Shown here piece by piece: positions 15,563-25,439 of a stretch of DNA of 64,000 bases. Within the stretch, counting starts at the first letter, position 1. The number at the start of each line of letters is the position of its first letter. The notes under the pieces were generated by a model. That model worked only from the letters and a program-made list of their open reading frames with translations, did no database searches and had not been told where the DNA came from. This stretch comes from Hylemonella sp. Lineage in GTDB: Bacteria; Pseudomonadota; Gammaproteobacteria; Burkholderiales; Burkholderiaceae_C. The stretch is from the NCBI RefSeq assembly GCF_027532185.1, contig NZ_JAPZSV010000006.1, forward strand, positions 62,001-126,000, in the 5' to 3' direction. A program made the position numbers and the translations under genes.

Positions 15563-17860
15563 ATGAAGAAGTTCCTCTCGCGACGTCTGGGTGTGTCGGA
15601 TGATCCGACAGCCGAGAAGCCATCCCTGCATGACTGCATCGAGGCGGTGCTGGAGCAGTCCGGCCCGCTGATGGACGACGTGATCAAGGGGCTGGACCTG
15701 GCCTTGCACCAGGTCGGAGGCAAGGTCTCGAAGGTGAACCAGCGGGCCCTGAGCCAGCCCATCGTCGAGGAACTGCGGCGCCAAGCCGAAGCCGTGCGCG
15801 CCACCTTCGGCGTGCAGCTGCGTCTGGCCATCTACCGCAGCGGCAGCCACGCGAGTGACCCCGAGGCGCTGGTGCGCTTCGACGACATCCAGCTGCTCGA
15901 TGAAGGCCAGCTTGAGGCCAATATCGAATTCGCGCTCGCGCAGCAGGAAATCCAGTTCGCCACCGACGAGGTGATCTCGCCGCTCAATGCCCTCATCAGC
16001 AGCCTCATGGGCTGGATGTCGGTGCAGGCCCACCTCAACCCGCTGCGGCCTGAGACCTTTGCGCGCGCGCTGCGCGAGACCCTGCTGCAGCACGTGCCCA
16101 GCGAGCAGGCACGCACCGCGCTGATCACGCCGGCCGCTGGCATCCTGGGCAACAGCCTGCGCGCGCTTTACAAGGAGCTGGCCGACTGGCTGCGTTCCCA
16201 GGGCATCGAGCCGGTCGTGCCGCTGCTGACGGCCTCGGGCGCCGATGCTAGCGGCCGGCCGGTCGAGAGCCCCGTGACCCGCACCATGCTCACGCTGGAC
16301 AAGCTGCGCAAGCTGCTGACCACCGAGATCGAGCTCGGCGGAGGCGCGCACAAGGGCAAGGACTTTCTGCACACGGTGCCGGCTTCGATGGTGGCGATTG
16401 AAGACCTGAAGATGGTCGAGCCCATGATCAAGCGCCTCAGCGAACGCGCCCTCAAGGACGCCAAGGTCGCGGCCAAAGGCAAGAGCGGCAATATGAACCG
16501 CGAGCTCGGCCAGCAACTGGGCGAGGAGGTGGTGCGCCTGATGCTGGAGAACCTGGGCAAGGACCAGCGCCTGCTGCTGCCGGTACGCGCCCAGGTCAAG
16601 GAACTGGAGCCCTTGCTACTGAAGCTGGCGCAGAGCGACCCGCGTTTTTTCAGCGACAAGCGTCATCCGGCGCGCCAGTTCCTGGACCGCATCACGCACC
16701 AGAGCCTGGGCTACAAGACTGAGAACGACGAGCGCTTCCAGCGCTTCCTCAAGATGGTTACCTCAGCGGTGCTCGAACTGCTGGGCAGCGACGGCCACCC
16801 CGAGTCCTTTGCCCGGGCGCTGACCATGCTCGATGCCCAGTGGGCACGCGTGGATCTGGAGCTCAAGGCCAGGCAGGATGATGCGGCGCGTGCCCTCATG
16901 CATGCCGAGCAGCGCAATCTGCTGGCGCAGCGTCTGGCTGCCGATTTCCAGGAGCGCATGCGCGATAAGAAGCTCCCGGAGTTCATCCAGGCCTTTCTGA
17001 GTGGGCCCTGGCCCCAGGTGGTGGCCGAATCACAGCTGCGGGCCCATGGCGCCGACGACGCTGACGGCTACCTGGCGCTGGTCGACGATCTGCTCTGGAG
17101 CGCACAGGCCAAGCTGGCGCGGCGTAACCGCGCGCGCCTGGTGCAACTGGTACCCAATCTGCTGGTGAAGCTGCGCCAGGGCTTGCAGCTCATCGAATAC
17201 CCGCCCGAGCGCATCCCGCGTTTCCTCGACGATCTCATCGCCCTGCACGAGAAGGCTTTCGAGCCGCCCAAGGTCAAGCCACCCCAAGCCGAGCTGGCGC
17301 CGATGACGCCCCCGGCCAAGCCCCTGCAGCCCGGGGTGGTCCCCGAGGAGCTGGGCGGGCCGGTCGAAGGCCTGGAGGTCACGGAGCTGGCAGGCATACC
17401 CGACGAGCTACCCGAGGAGTTCTCCCAGGACCCGGGGGAGGAGAGCACAGGCTATGGCGTGATCGAGGCGGGCGACGCGGACCAGATCTGGATGGCTGGC
17501 CACGAGGCCGACGAGGCTGGCTACCTGCCCGAAGGGGATGTGATGCCCTCCGAAGGCGCGACCGGCGCCCCCTTGTCGAATGCCTGGAACGCAGCCGACC
17601 TGGCCATCGGCTGCTGGGTCGAGCTGCAGCTCAAGGGGGAGTGGGTGCGGGCCCAGCTGACCTGGGCCAGCCCGCATCGCACGCTCTTCATGTTCATCTC
17701 GGGCAAGGGGCTGGCGCATTCCATGTCACGCCGTACCATGGAACAGCTGCGCACGCGTGGCCTGATGCGCGTCGTGTCCGAGCGCCACATGGTCGACAAC
17801 GCCCTGGACGCCGTGGCTCAGGCTGCCTTGCTCAACGAGCGCAAGCCGCCCAAATCCTGA
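15563..17860 (+). CDS. DUF1631 family protein, copy 1
   Basis: A 765-residue, mostly helical, probably cytoplasmic protein of unknown function. The region FFSDKRHPARQFLDRITHQSL and the C-terminal block GCWVELQLKGEWVRAQLTWASPHRTLFMFIS with HSMSRRTMEQL are shared with the second copy at 19.7 kb. The C-terminal ~100 residues look like a small beta-barrel, somewhat PilZ-like, but the RxxxR and D/NxSxxG cyclic-di-GMP motifs are missing. An acidic, proline-rich linker (about residues 570-670) joins the two parts. The ATG at 15563 starts the conserved MKKFLSRRLGV. DUF1631 genes are widespread in proteobacteria with no established role. Confidence 0.88.
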   Translation: MKKFLSRRLGVSDDPTAEKPSLHDCIEAVLEQSGPLMDDVIKGLDLALHQVGGKVSKVNQRALSQPIVEELRRQAEAVRATFGVQLRLAIYRSGSHASDPEALVRFDDIQLLDEGQLEANIEFALAQQEIQFATDEVISPLNALISSLMGWMSVQAHLNPLRPETFARALRETLLQHVPSEQARTALITPAAGILGNSLRALYKELADWLRSQGIEPVVPLLTASGADASGRPVESPVTRTMLTLDKLRKLLTTEIELGGGAHKGKDFLHTVPASMVAIEDLKMVEPMIKRLSERALKDAKVAAKGKSGNMNRELGQQLGEEVVRLMLENLGKDQRLLLPVRAQVKELEPLLLKLAQSDPRFFSDKRHPARQFLDRITHQSLGYKTENDERFQRFLKMVTSAVLELLGSDGHPESFARALTMLDAQWARVDLELKARQDDAARALMHAEQRNLLAQRLAADFQERMRDKKLPEFIQAFLSGPWPQVVAESQLRAHGADDADGYLALVDDLLWSAQAKLARRNRARLVQLVPNLLVKLRQGLQLIEYPPERIPRFLDDLIALHEKAFEPPKVKPPQAELAPMTPPAKPLQPGVVPEELGGPVEGLEVTELAGIPDELPEEFSQDPGEESTGYGVIEAGDADQIWMAGHEADEAGYLPEGDVMPSEGATGAPLSNAWNAADLAIGCWVELQLKGEWVRAQLTWASPHRTLFMFISGKGLAHSMSRRTMEQLRTRGLMRVVSERHMVDNALDAVAQAALLNERKPPKS

Positions 17861-17886
17861 GCCGGGGCCTTGGCGGGCCGTCGGGC

Positions 17887-17895
17887 TGGGATAAT
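17887..17895 (+). promoter_or_regulatory. Candidate extended -10 promoter for the ettA leader
   Basis: TGGGATAAT contains an extended -10 (TGn) followed by GATAAT, one mismatch from TATAAT. No good -35 sits at 17 bp; a TTGGCG lies 14 bp upstream. Transcription would begin around 17902, giving a short leader before the upstream reading frame at 17927. Confidence 0.4.
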
Positions 17896-17926
17896 GCGGC
17901 TTTTACCCCCGCAGAATTCACCGCTC

Positions 17927-18003
17927 ATGGCCCAATACGTTTTAGCGAAACAACTGCCCGCCTACGGCGGCCTCCCGTCCCTACTGTCCGGGAGGGCCAT
18001 GTA

Positions 18004-18004
<1 letters not shown>
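17927..18004 (+). CDS. Upstream leader peptide of ettA (25 codons)
   Basis: A short reading frame begins ATG GCC CAA TAC GTT, encoding MAQYV, the same first five residues as EttA itself (ATG GCG CAG TAC GTT). The first 17 bases of the two frames match except for two synonymous third positions. It runs 25 codons and its TAA (18002-18004) overlaps the ettA ATG as TAATG, in a different frame. The 3' half of the frame contains the two hairpins described next. A ribosome finishing here could open the hairpin and restart on ettA. No clear Shine-Dalgarno precedes it. That it is translated is inference; the sequence match and the stop-start overlap are seen directly. Confidence 0.6.
17958..17995 (+). 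promoter_or_regulatory. Tandem hairpins that hold the ettA Shine-Dalgarno
   Basis: Hairpin 1 is CCGCC-tac-GGCGG (17958-17970). Hairpin 2 follows directly: CCTCCCG (17971-17977), an 11-nt loop, and CGGGAGG (17989-17995). The strong ribosome site GGAGG (17991-17995), 8 bases before the ettA ATG, is the 3' arm of hairpin 2. In addition GGGCCAT (17994-18000) is complementary to ATGGCCC at the start of the upstream frame, and GCCAT pairs with ATGGC of the ettA start across three bases. Several mutually exclusive pairings are thus possible, as in translational attenuators. Confidence 0.6.
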
Positions 18005-19665
<1,661 letters not shown>

Positions 19666-19703
19666 GAGCCGCCTGACATTTGGAGAACCGGCAGGAGCAA
19701 CCC

Positions 19704-21851
19704 ATGAGTTCACGCCCAGCGCCCGTTACACGCACGCCCCAGATCGACGGCCTGATCCGCGAGGCGGCGCGGCAGGGCGTGGACATCATGGAAAACCTGC
19801 TGCGTCAGTCGCGAGAAGCCCTGCAGCGGCAGATCGACCAGTCGCGCGATGTCATGGCGCGCGACGACCGGGCCCGGGCGGTGTCGGCGCTGGTGCAGTC
19901 GGCGCCCGAGCTGCGCGCGCGTTTCCCCGAAGTGCTGAAGCAGGCCTTCGAGCGTGATCTCGACGATAGCCCGGGCACCACCATCATCGATGCAGGGCCG
20001 TCCAGCATCAAGTTCGAGCAGCTCGAGCTCATGGACGAGCGCGAGGTGCAGATGCGCATCAGCGCCGTGCGCGGCCTGCAGCAGGCCATGTTGGAGACCG
20101 AACATGAGCTGGCCGAGCTCAACACCCTGGTCAGCGCCATCCTGGGTTTCGATCAGGTCCGTCCCGAGCGCAACCCCTTCCGCCCGGAAGTCTTCGTCGA
20201 TGCCCTGCAGAACCTGATCAACGGCATGCAAGGAGACGCGGCCGCGCAGACCCAGTGCCGCCAGATCATGGTGCCCCTGCTGGGGAAGTGTCTGCGCGCG
20301 GTTTACAAGGATCTGCTGGCTTACCTCAGGAAGCAGCAGGTGCAGCCTGTGCGCTATGTGATCCAGCGAGGTGCAGCCGCTCCAGCGGCTGGCCCTGCCA
20401 TGGCGGGGCGCCCCGTGGCTACCGGTGGGGCGACCATGGCCGTCGCTTCGAGCTGGCCTCAGGCACAGGGAGCGGGCCTGGCACAGCAGGTTTATGCAGG
20501 CCAGCTCACGGTGCAGCAATTGCACGGCCTGATCTCCGGGACCCAGCAGGACGCGACCCAGCTGGTTCAGGAGGTGGTTGGTCTGTTCCTGCGCAACATC
20601 ACGGGGGACAGCCACTTGCTGTCTCCTGTGCGTGAGCTGATTGCGGGGCTGGAGCCGGCGCTGCTGCAGCTGGCCCGCGTCGACTTGCATTTCTTCAGCG
20701 ACAAGAAGCACCCCGCGCGCGTGCTGCTGGAGGAAATCGCCCAGCACAGCTTCGCCTACGACAGCGAACGTGCTGAAGGCTTCGCCGAGTTCATGGATGC
20801 GCTGGAACTGCCGTTACGCTCCATCACCCCCACGACGGCCACCGCGGAGACCTTTGCTCTGGTGCTGGCGCAGCTGCGGCAGGAGTGGGACGAGGCCGAG
20901 GGGCGGCGCGAAGCCCAGCAGCAGGCGGCCGTCCAGGCCCTGCAGCAGGCTGAGCGACGCAATGAGCTGGCGCGGCAGATTGCCGAGCACATCCGCAAGC
21001 AGCCCGGGACAGTGCTGGTGCCTGACGTGGTGGTCGACTTTGCCTGCGGCCCCTGGGCCCAGGTCATGGCCCAGGCGCAGATGGAGGGCAAGGTCGACCA
21101 GCCAGGTGAGCCTGACTACGTCGCCCTGCTGGAAGACCTGTTCTGGAGCGTACGGCCTGATCAGACGCGTCAGCAGCCGGGCCAGCTGGTCAAGGTGATT
21201 CCCCAGCTGATACAGGGCCTGCGCCAGGGGCTGGAGCGTATACATTTTCCGCAGGCTCAGGCAGAGCAGTTCTTCAGCCAGCTCTTTGCCCTGCATCAGG
21301 GCGGTATGGAGGGCATGAGTTCGGCCCGCAGCCTGCGGGCTGCGGCCCGGCCCGCTGCAAGTACGTGGCTGGCCCCGGAGGAAGCCCGCGATTCAGGCTT
21401 CATGGACGATCTCGGCAGTGCCGAGGCGGGCGGCGGCGACTTTGCAGCCACCGTCCCCGCTGATTTCCCGTCCGAGTTTCCCGCCACCGTTCCCATGGGG
21501 CTAGTGGACCGTTCGTCGGCCACCGATCAGGCACCGCTGGAGTTCATGACACGTGCCGAGCTCACGCTCGAACAGCTCAAGCCCGGCAGCTGGATCGAGC
21601 TGCAGGTCAGCGGGCAGTGGGCGCGGCTGCAGCTGGTCTGGCTCAGTGACAACGCCAGCCTCTGCCTTTTCTCCAGCAGCAGCGGTGCCAACCATTCGAT
21701 GACGCGGCGCATGTTCGACCGCCTTGTGGCCCAGGACCAGCTGCGGTTGGTGTCGCAGGGTCCCGTGGTCGACCGCGCTTTCGATGCCGTGGCCGAACTG
21801 GCCATGCGCAACAGCGTTTACATGGATATCCAGGCCGACCCGCAACCCTGA
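19704..21851 (+). CDS. DUF1631 family protein, copy 2
   Basis: A 715-residue paralogue of the protein encoded at 15563. Shared blocks include ERNPFRPEVFVDALQNLI (compare NPLRPETFARALRETLL), VDLHFFSDKKHPARVLLEEI and the C-terminal GSWIELQVSGQWARLQLVWLSDNASLCLF with NHSMTRRMFDRL. The middle has a long Ala/Gln-rich helical stretch. Function is unknown. A GGAG site precedes the ATG at 19704, which is 38 bases after ettA, so it is probably in the ettA transcript. It converges on the TAXI gene with 5 bases between stops, within the perfect palindrome CTGAGCGGCTCAG. Confidence 0.88.
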   Translation: MSSRPAPVTRTPQIDGLIREAARQGVDIMENLLRQSREALQRQIDQSRDVMARDDRARAVSALVQSAPELRARFPEVLKQAFERDLDDSPGTTIIDAGPSSIKFEQLELMDEREVQMRISAVRGLQQAMLETEHELAELNTLVSAILGFDQVRPERNPFRPEVFVDALQNLINGMQGDAAAQTQCRQIMVPLLGKCLRAVYKDLLAYLRKQQVQPVRYVIQRGAAAPAAGPAMAGRPVATGGATMAVASSWPQAQGAGLAQQVYAGQLTVQQLHGLISGTQQDATQLVQEVVGLFLRNITGDSHLLSPVRELIAGLEPALLQLARVDLHFFSDKKHPARVLLEEIAQHSFAYDSERAEGFAEFMDALELPLRSITPTTATAETFALVLAQLRQEWDEAEGRREAQQQAAVQALQQAERRNELARQIAEHIRKQPGTVLVPDVVVDFACGPWAQVMAQAQMEGKVDQPGEPDYVALLEDLFWSVRPDQTRQQPGQLVKVIPQLIQGLRQGLERIHFPQAQAEQFFSQLFALHQGGMEGMSSARSLRAAARPAASTWLAPEEARDSGFMDDLGSAEAGGGDFAATVPADFPSEFPATVPMGLVDRSSATDQAPLEFMTRAELTLEQLKPGSWIELQVSGQWARLQLVWLSDNASLCLFSSSSGANHSMTRRMFDRLVAQDQLRLVSQGPVVDRAFDAVAELAMRNSVYMDIQADPQP

Positions 21852-21856
21852 GCGGC

Positions 21857-23176
21857 TCAGTCCTGCGCGCTCGGCCTATCCTCGCCGCGCAGGCGCCGCC
21901 GCACCAGATCGATGTGGTTGCGCAGGGCGTAGAGCTCGTCGGCGTACGATAGCGGGATGCGGATGCGGCCCACGCGTGCCTCCAGCGTGTCCAGCTCCCG
22001 CACCAAGGCCTCGGCCGTGGCCTGGCCGGCCTGCAGCTGCTCCTCGATCTGCCGCAGCTGCGCATACCAGCGGAACACCCTTGAACGTACCCGGAATTCG
22101 TAGAGCGGTGGCACGATGCGGCCCAGCGGCAGCAGCAACGCGATGATCAGGCCCAGGGCCAGCCACATGCGTTCGAGCAGATTGGCCAGGTTGAAGGGCA
22201 GGTAGCGCTGCAGCAGGGGCACGCCGTTGCGCAGGGTGCGCTCGGCCTCGCGAGCCAGCGGGTAAGCGGCCAGATCGGCGTTCGGGTAGCTGCGCGCGCG
22301 GTTGAACCAGCCGGCTCCGCGGTGCAGGCGCAGCGAGGCCTGGGAGAAAAGTTGCAGCAGCGCGGGATGCACGTCTGGCCCGGCTAGCAGCGTGGTGGTG
22401 GTTGCCACCAGGCGCACATCGCGCGACGGCAGGTCCGTGGCCAGATCCACCACGCCGCGCGGCAGGGTGACGGGGCTGAGGAAATGGAAGCGCCGCGCAT
22501 AGGCCTCGCTCTGTGCCAGGTCCATGAGGGCGATGCCCGGGGTCTTGAGCAGCATCTGCACCAGCAGCGACTCAGGCGCCGAGGCGAAGACCAGCGCGTC
22601 AATGTGCCCGTCCAGCAGCGCGACCACGGCCGGAGTCGGTTCGAGTTGCATCAGCTGCATGCGCTGCGGGTCCAGGCCATTGGCCTCGATCAGCTGCTGC
22701 ATCAGCGCGGGCACGCCGCTGCCCGCGCTGCCCACGTTGACGCGCAGGCGCTGCAGATCGCGCAGCCCTTCGATCCGGCGCCCGGCAGCACTGCGGTAGA
22801 AGATCCACAGCGGCTCAACGAAGAGGTTGCCCAGCGCGCTGAGCTCCTCGTCCTCGTCGGCCGTACCGCTGCCACCCTGTACAAAGCCCAGGTCTACTTC
22901 GCCGCGGCGCAGCAGTTCCAGGTTCTCGGCCGAGCCCTGGCTGGGCCGCAGGACCACCTCGATGCCCTGCTGGGCCAGCAGCCGCGCGTAGCGCTGCCCC
23001 CATTCTTCGTACGCGCTCTGCGCCGGCCCGGTGGCCAGCGTGACGCGCCGCGGCGGCATGGGGTCCAGCCACCAGTAGGCCAGCGCCAGCAGCGCAGCAG
23101 CCAGCAACGCAAACGGTGCAGCCGGCACCAGCAGGTCGCGCAGATGGGAGAGCCAGAGCGAGAGCTTTTGCGTCAT
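21857..23176 (-). CDS. TAXI-family TRAP transporter substrate-binding protein
   Basis: A 439-residue TAXI (TRAP-associated extracytoplasmic immunogenic) protein. It has an N-terminal membrane anchor (PAAPFALLAAALLALAYWW), then the binding domain with VTLATGPAQSAYEEWGQRYA, LLRRGEVDLGFVQGG and VNVGSAGSGVPALM. A second hydrophobic segment (LWLALGLIIALLLPLG) and a cytoplasmic helical tail follow near the C-terminus. This anchored form is common in beta- and gammaproteobacteria and usually lacks a neighbouring DctM permease, as here. It is translated with the upstream P1 peptidase through an ATGA overlap. The ligand is unknown. Confidence 0.9.
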   Translation of the reverse strand: MTQKLSLWLSHLRDLLVPAAPFALLAAALLALAYWWLDPMPPRRVTLATGPAQSAYEEWGQRYARLLAQQGIEVVLRPSQGSAENLELLRRGEVDLGFVQGGSGTADEDEELSALGNLFVEPLWIFYRSAAGRRIEGLRDLQRLRVNVGSAGSGVPALMQQLIEANGLDPQRMQLMQLEPTPAVVALLDGHIDALVFASAPESLLVQMLLKTPGIALMDLAQSEAYARRFHFLSPVTLPRGVVDLATDLPSRDVRLVATTTTLLAGPDVHPALLQLFSQASLRLHRGAGWFNRARSYPNADLAAYPLAREAERTLRNGVPLLQRYLPFNLANLLERMWLALGLIIALLLPLGRIVPPLYEFRVRSRVFRWYAQLRQIEEQLQAGQATAEALVRELDTLEARVGRIRIPLSYADELYALRNHIDLVRRRLRGEDRPSAQD

Positions 23177-24177
23177 GGCCTGGTCCAGTCGGTGCAGGCG
23201 GGCCAGTACTGCGTGCCCATGCTGAGGCCGCATGCGGCATGCACGGCGTTGACCACGGCGCGTGCCGTGGCCTCGGCCGCCAGCGTGGCCAGCAGCAGCA
23301 TGTCGGCGCTGCGGCCGCTGGTGCCCGTGCCCAGGGCGAACAGGGTGTCGCCGTCGAGCTGCGTGTGCACGGGGTTGATGCTGCGCGCCAGCCCGTCGTG
23401 GGCCACCTGGGCCAGGCGTTGTGCCTGGGCCTTATCCAGCACCGCGTCGGTGGCGATCACGCCAATGGTGGTGTTGCGCCCGGCCAGTGCGTGCCGCGTT
23501 TGCATACCCTGCAACAGGGCGTCACGCGTGTTCTGCAGTGCACGGCCGTCGGCCGTGCGTGCGCCCGCGATCACGCGGCCCGTGGCCGGGTCCAGCACGT
23601 CACCCACGGCGTTGCAGACGATGAGCGCGCCCACGGTCACATCGTTGGCCGTGACCGAGGCCGTGCCCACGCCACCTTTCATCGCGCGCTCAGCGCCCAG
23701 CAGCTTGCCCACCAGGGCGCCGCTGCCGGCGCCCACATTGCCCTGCGCGGGGGCCAGTCTGCTGGCCGCGGCACAGGCGCGGTAGCCACTCTCGGCATCA
23801 GGGCGGATGCGACTATCGCCCACGCCCAGGTCGAAGATCACGGCGGCCGGCACGATGGGTACGAGACCATGGCCCGTGTTCAGGCCGATGCCCTGCTGCT
23901 CCAGCCAGCGCATCACGCCACCGGCCGCGTCCAGACCCCAGGCGCTGCCGCCCGCCAGCAGCACGGCGTGCACCTGCTGCACGAGGTTGCCGGGGGCCAG
24001 CAGATCGGTCTCGCGCGTGCCGGGCGCGGCCCCGCGCACGTCGACGCCGCCGACGGCGCCCTGGCGCGCAAGCACCACCGTGCAACCCGTAGGCCGCCGG
24101 GTGTCGCTGTCATGGCCGACGTCGATGCCGGCCACATCGGTGATGGCGCCGGGATAGGGCAGGGGGGGAGAACGCAT
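23173..24177 (-). CDS. P1 (S58/DmpA-like) family peptidase
   Basis: A 334-residue N-terminal-nucleophile hydrolase of the DmpA/NylC group. Family features are ITDVAGIDVGH near the start, LLAGGSAWGLDAAGGVMRWLEQQG, GNVGAGSGALVGKLLG, and NTTIGVIATDA at about residues 235-245. In the related nylon hydrolase NylC the chain is self-cleaved between Asn and Thr at the equivalent place, so cleavage before T236 is predicted here, giving a large alpha and a ~10-kDa beta chain. These enzymes cut N-terminal D- or beta-amino acids or amide oligomers. The real substrate is unknown. It overlaps the TAXI gene (ATGA), hinting that the two serve the same compound. Confidence 0.9.
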   Translation of the reverse strand: MRSPPLPYPGAITDVAGIDVGHDSDTRRPTGCTVVLARQGAVGGVDVRGAAPGTRETDLLAPGNLVQQVHAVLLAGGSAWGLDAAGGVMRWLEQQGIGLNTGHGLVPIVPAAVIFDLGVGDSRIRPDAESGYRACAAASRLAPAQGNVGAGSGALVGKLLGAERAMKGGVGTASVTANDVTVGALIVCNAVGDVLDPATGRVIAGARTADGRALQNTRDALLQGMQTRHALAGRNTTIGVIATDAVLDKAQAQRLAQVAHDGLARSINPVHTQLDGDTLFALGTGTSGRSADMLLLATLAAEATARAVVNAVHAACGLSMGTQYWPACTDWTRP

Positions 24178-24217
24178 GCGCCGATGATACGCAGCGCAGC
24201 CCCAGGGTCTCAGAAGC

Positions 24218-24631
24218 TCAGTCGATCACCTGGATGCGCACCGGTACCACGCCGGCGTTGAGGCTGGCGATGCTTTTGAAGGCTGAGCTCGAGAGGTCGA
24301 TGATGCGGCCCTTCACAAACGGCCCGCGGTCGTTGACGCGCACCACCACGGTCTTGCCGTTCTGGGTGTTGGTGACTTTCACGCGGGTGCCGAAGGGCAG
24401 GGTCCGATGCGCAGCCGTGAGCTTGCCCTGGTCGAAGCGCTCGCCATTGGCGGTCTTGCGGCCGTGGAATTCATTGCCGTAGTAGGAGGCCTGCCCCGTG
24501 TCGCTGTGGCCGGAGGCGCTGGAACCGGGTGTGCTGCTGCAGCCGGCCGTCATGGCCAGCAGCAGGGCGCAGCCCGCGCCGGCCCAGCGCAGGCGGGCGG
24601 ACCAGAGTGCGGAGATCCAGAGCGTGTGCAT
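24218..24631 (-). CDS. RlpA-like double-psi beta-barrel lipoprotein
   Basis: A 137-residue lipoprotein with signal and lipobox ([10 protein letters not shown]), followed by a complete RlpA-like double-psi beta-barrel: [62 protein letters not shown]. RlpA proteins are lytic transglycosylases acting on naked glycan strands at septa. This one lacks the C-terminal SPOR domain that directs RlpA to the septum, so it is a short RlpA-family form. The ATG at 24631 begins the signal peptide; a GTG nine bases upstream is possible. Confidence 0.92.
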   Translation of the reverse strand: MHTLWISALWSARLRWAGAGCALLLAMTAGCSSTPGSSASGHSDTGQASYYGNEFHGRKTANGERFDQGKLTAAHRTLPFGTRVKVTNTQNGKTVVVRVNDRGPFVKGRIIDLSSSAFKSIASLNAGVVPVRIQVID

Positions 24632-24745
24632 GCGGGTCACTATAGAACCGGCGCGCGTGCAGGTCTTGTGGGATCTGCCTCGTCTGTTGCCAACCGGCCG
24701 CAGCGGATCGACAGGCGGTTGCATGAGCCGACGGGCGGCGGCACC

Positions 24746-25348
24746 TCAGGCTGCGGGCTTGCGGGCGATGAGGGTCACGAAGGATTTGACGGTATCTCCG
24801 GGGGCCGGGAAGTCACGTTGCTCGAACTGTTCCAGCGTCCAGCCCGCAAAGCGTTCACGCAACTGCTGGGCCGTCAGCAGGCAATGGCGCTGTGGGTCGA
24901 ACATCTCCATGTAGTTCGTGCCTTCGACCAGCACATTGAGCACCAGTACGCCGCCGGGCCTTAGCCGCTGCTGCAACTGTGTCAGCTGGTGCAGGGCGCT
25001 GTCGCAGTCCATGAACATCAACAGGCCGATGCAGACCACGGTGTCGAAGTCAGCGCTGAGCTGGTAGGCCGACAGCTCGGCCTCGCGCGCATCGATGGCC
25101 AGACCCTCGTCCTGCGCGATCTGCCGCAGGTGTGCGATGGCCGTTGCGCTCGCATCGAGCGCGAGCACCTCGCAGCCGCGCCGCGCGGCGGCCAGGCTCA
25201 GCTCGCCCAGGCCGCAGCCATAGTCCAGCACGCGCCCCTGCAGCCAGGGCAGAGCGGCCTCTTCGAAAGGGTTGAGCGCCTGTGCCTGTTCGCGCAGCTG
25301 GCGCTGGAACTGCCGCTCGAAGAACGCGACGCTGTGGGAGGGGTTCAT
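24746..25348 (-). CDS. SAM-dependent methyltransferase
   Basis: A 200-residue class I methyltransferase. Motif I is VLDYGCGLGELSLAAARRG, the acidic residue at the end of strand 2 is LALDAS, and motif IV is FDTVVCIGLLMF, then LRPGGVLVLNVL. The opening FFERQFQRQLREQAQALNPFE and the TNYMEMFDPQRHCLLTAQQL region resemble TehB-like tellurite/SAM methyltransferases, but I cannot assign a substrate. It is divergent from the radical SAM gene, and the LexA box lies 57 bp upstream of its start, so damage control of this gene is possible too. No ribosome site is obvious. Confidence 0.85.
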   Translation of the reverse strand: MNPSHSVAFFERQFQRQLREQAQALNPFEEAALPWLQGRVLDYGCGLGELSLAAARRGCEVLALDASATAIAHLRQIAQDEGLAIDAREAELSAYQLSADFDTVVCIGLLMFMDCDSALHQLTQLQQRLRPGGVLVLNVLVEGTNYMEMFDPQRHCLLTAQQLRERFAGWTLEQFEQRDFPAPGDTVKSFVTLIARKPAA

Positions 25349-25404
25349 GGCGCGAACTGTAAGCGATGGGTGAGCCTTGGCGATCTTGCCCAAGGCGGTC
25401 AAAA

Positions 25405-25424
25405 TACTGTATAAACAAACAGTA
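25405..25424. promoter_or_regulatory. LexA (SOS) box
   Basis: TACTGTATAAACAAACAGTA fits CTGT-N8-ACAG exactly and matches the E. coli consensus TACTGTATATATATACAGTA at both 6-base arms. One more flanking pair (A/T) extends the palindrome. It lies 15 bp before the radical SAM start codon and 57 bp before the divergent methyltransferase start. LexA bound here should block transcription of the radical SAM gene until DNA damage. Confidence 0.88.
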
Positions 25425-25439
25425 TCAAAGGACTGGGCC

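Noticed and set aside
15278-16516. Minus-strand frame of about 410 codons opposite the first DUF1631 gene
   Set aside because: It is antisense to a gene with clear family similarity and shows no recognisable domain.
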